Shown here: positions 5,252 to 5,304 of the stretch, piece by piece
How positions within the stretch are numbered: the first letter of the stretch is position 1
How the letters are laid out: every line of letters starts with the position of its first letter
Notes under the pieces: generated by a model
What the model saw: only the letters and a program-made list of their open reading frames with translations
What the model was told of the DNA's origin: nothing
Databases searched by the model: none
Translations under genes and position numbers: made by a program
NCBI GenBank assembly: GCA_937916135.1
Contig: CALFTQ010000074.1
Span: forward strand, 1-5,304
DNA length: 5,304 bases
Direction of reading: 5' to 3'
DNA from: an uncultured Verrucomicrobiales bacterium
Lineage (GTDB): Bacteria > Verrucomicrobiota > Verrucomicrobiia > Verrucomicrobiales > Akkermansiaceae

Positions 5252-5304
5252 ATGCGATGCATACAGTGCGGATACATGGATGACAAAGTAATCGACTCAC
5301 GGAT
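5252..5304 (+). CDS. nrdR: NrdR transcriptional repressor, N-terminal fragment cut by window end
   Basis: Only 17 codons are visible, reading MRCIQCGYMDDKVIDSR. The first zinc-ribbon pair (Cys3, Cys6) and the DDKVIDSR segment fit the highly conserved N-terminus of NrdR, usually M(R/H)CPFC followed by D(T/S)KVIDSR. NrdR is a zinc-finger and ATP-cone repressor that senses adenine nucleotides and shuts down ribonucleotide reductase genes by binding paired NrdR boxes. The ATP-cone lies beyond the window. The start is fixed: an in-frame TAA at 5240-5242 precedes the ATG with no other start codon between. CIQC in place of CPFC is a small deviation. It is transcribed divergently from rubrerythrin, and no NrdR box is apparent nearby. 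Confidence 0.85.
   Translation, partial: MRCIQCGYMDDKVIDSR

Overview
The window looks like a piece of a moderately high-GC, Gram-negative, anaerobic or microaerophilic gut-type bacterium. I favour Verrucomicrobiota, probably an Akkermansia relative. The reasons are an autotransporter whose signal peptide starts MKFHLPKK, scarce Shine-Dalgarno sequences, and the mix of reverse rubrerythrin, formate-tetrahydrofolate ligase and NrdR. The lineage is an inference from protein style, not a database match. A run of 19 G at the left edge is most likely a sequencing artefact at a contig end.

Layout, left to right. (1) fhs, on the minus strand (59-1693), is a complete formate-tetrahydrofolate ligase. 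Its sigma70-type promoter (1700-1728) lies so close to the ATG that the mRNA is predicted to be leaderless. (2) A 329-bp non-coding gap (1694-2022) is rich in inverted repeats: a 7-bp hairpin, a 27-bp-arm inverted repeat (26/27) of REP/BIME type, and possible degenerate terminal repeats around both. (3) A 687-aa type V autotransporter on the minus strand (2023-4086) has a signal peptide, a beta-helix-like passenger, an acidic linker and a beta-barrel ending in Phe. Its promoter is at 4145-4173. (4) A non-coding gap (4174-4455) holds a 17-bp dyad, two head-to-head arrays of degenerate heptamers, a GC hairpin and the rubrerythrin terminator. (5) A complete reverse rubrerythrin on the minus strand (4456-4998) has a good ribosome binding site, a hairpin at the predicted mRNA 5' end, a near-consensus promoter and a PerR/Fur-like dyad just upstream. 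(6) Diverging from it on the plus strand is the first 17 codons of nrdR (5252 to the window end), again with a promoter that predicts a leaderless mRNA.

There is no obvious multi-gene operon. Each gene has its own recognisable promoter. The functional links are loose: one-carbon supply for purine synthesis (fhs), peroxide detoxification (rubrerythrin) and control of deoxynucleotide synthesis (nrdR) are housekeeping or redox functions of an oxygen-sensitive organism, while the autotransporter is a surface or secreted protein. I see no previously undescribed multi-gene system. The most interesting signals are the matched leaderless promoters of fhs and nrdR, the operator-like dyad before rubrerythrin, and the two intergenic repeat assemblies.
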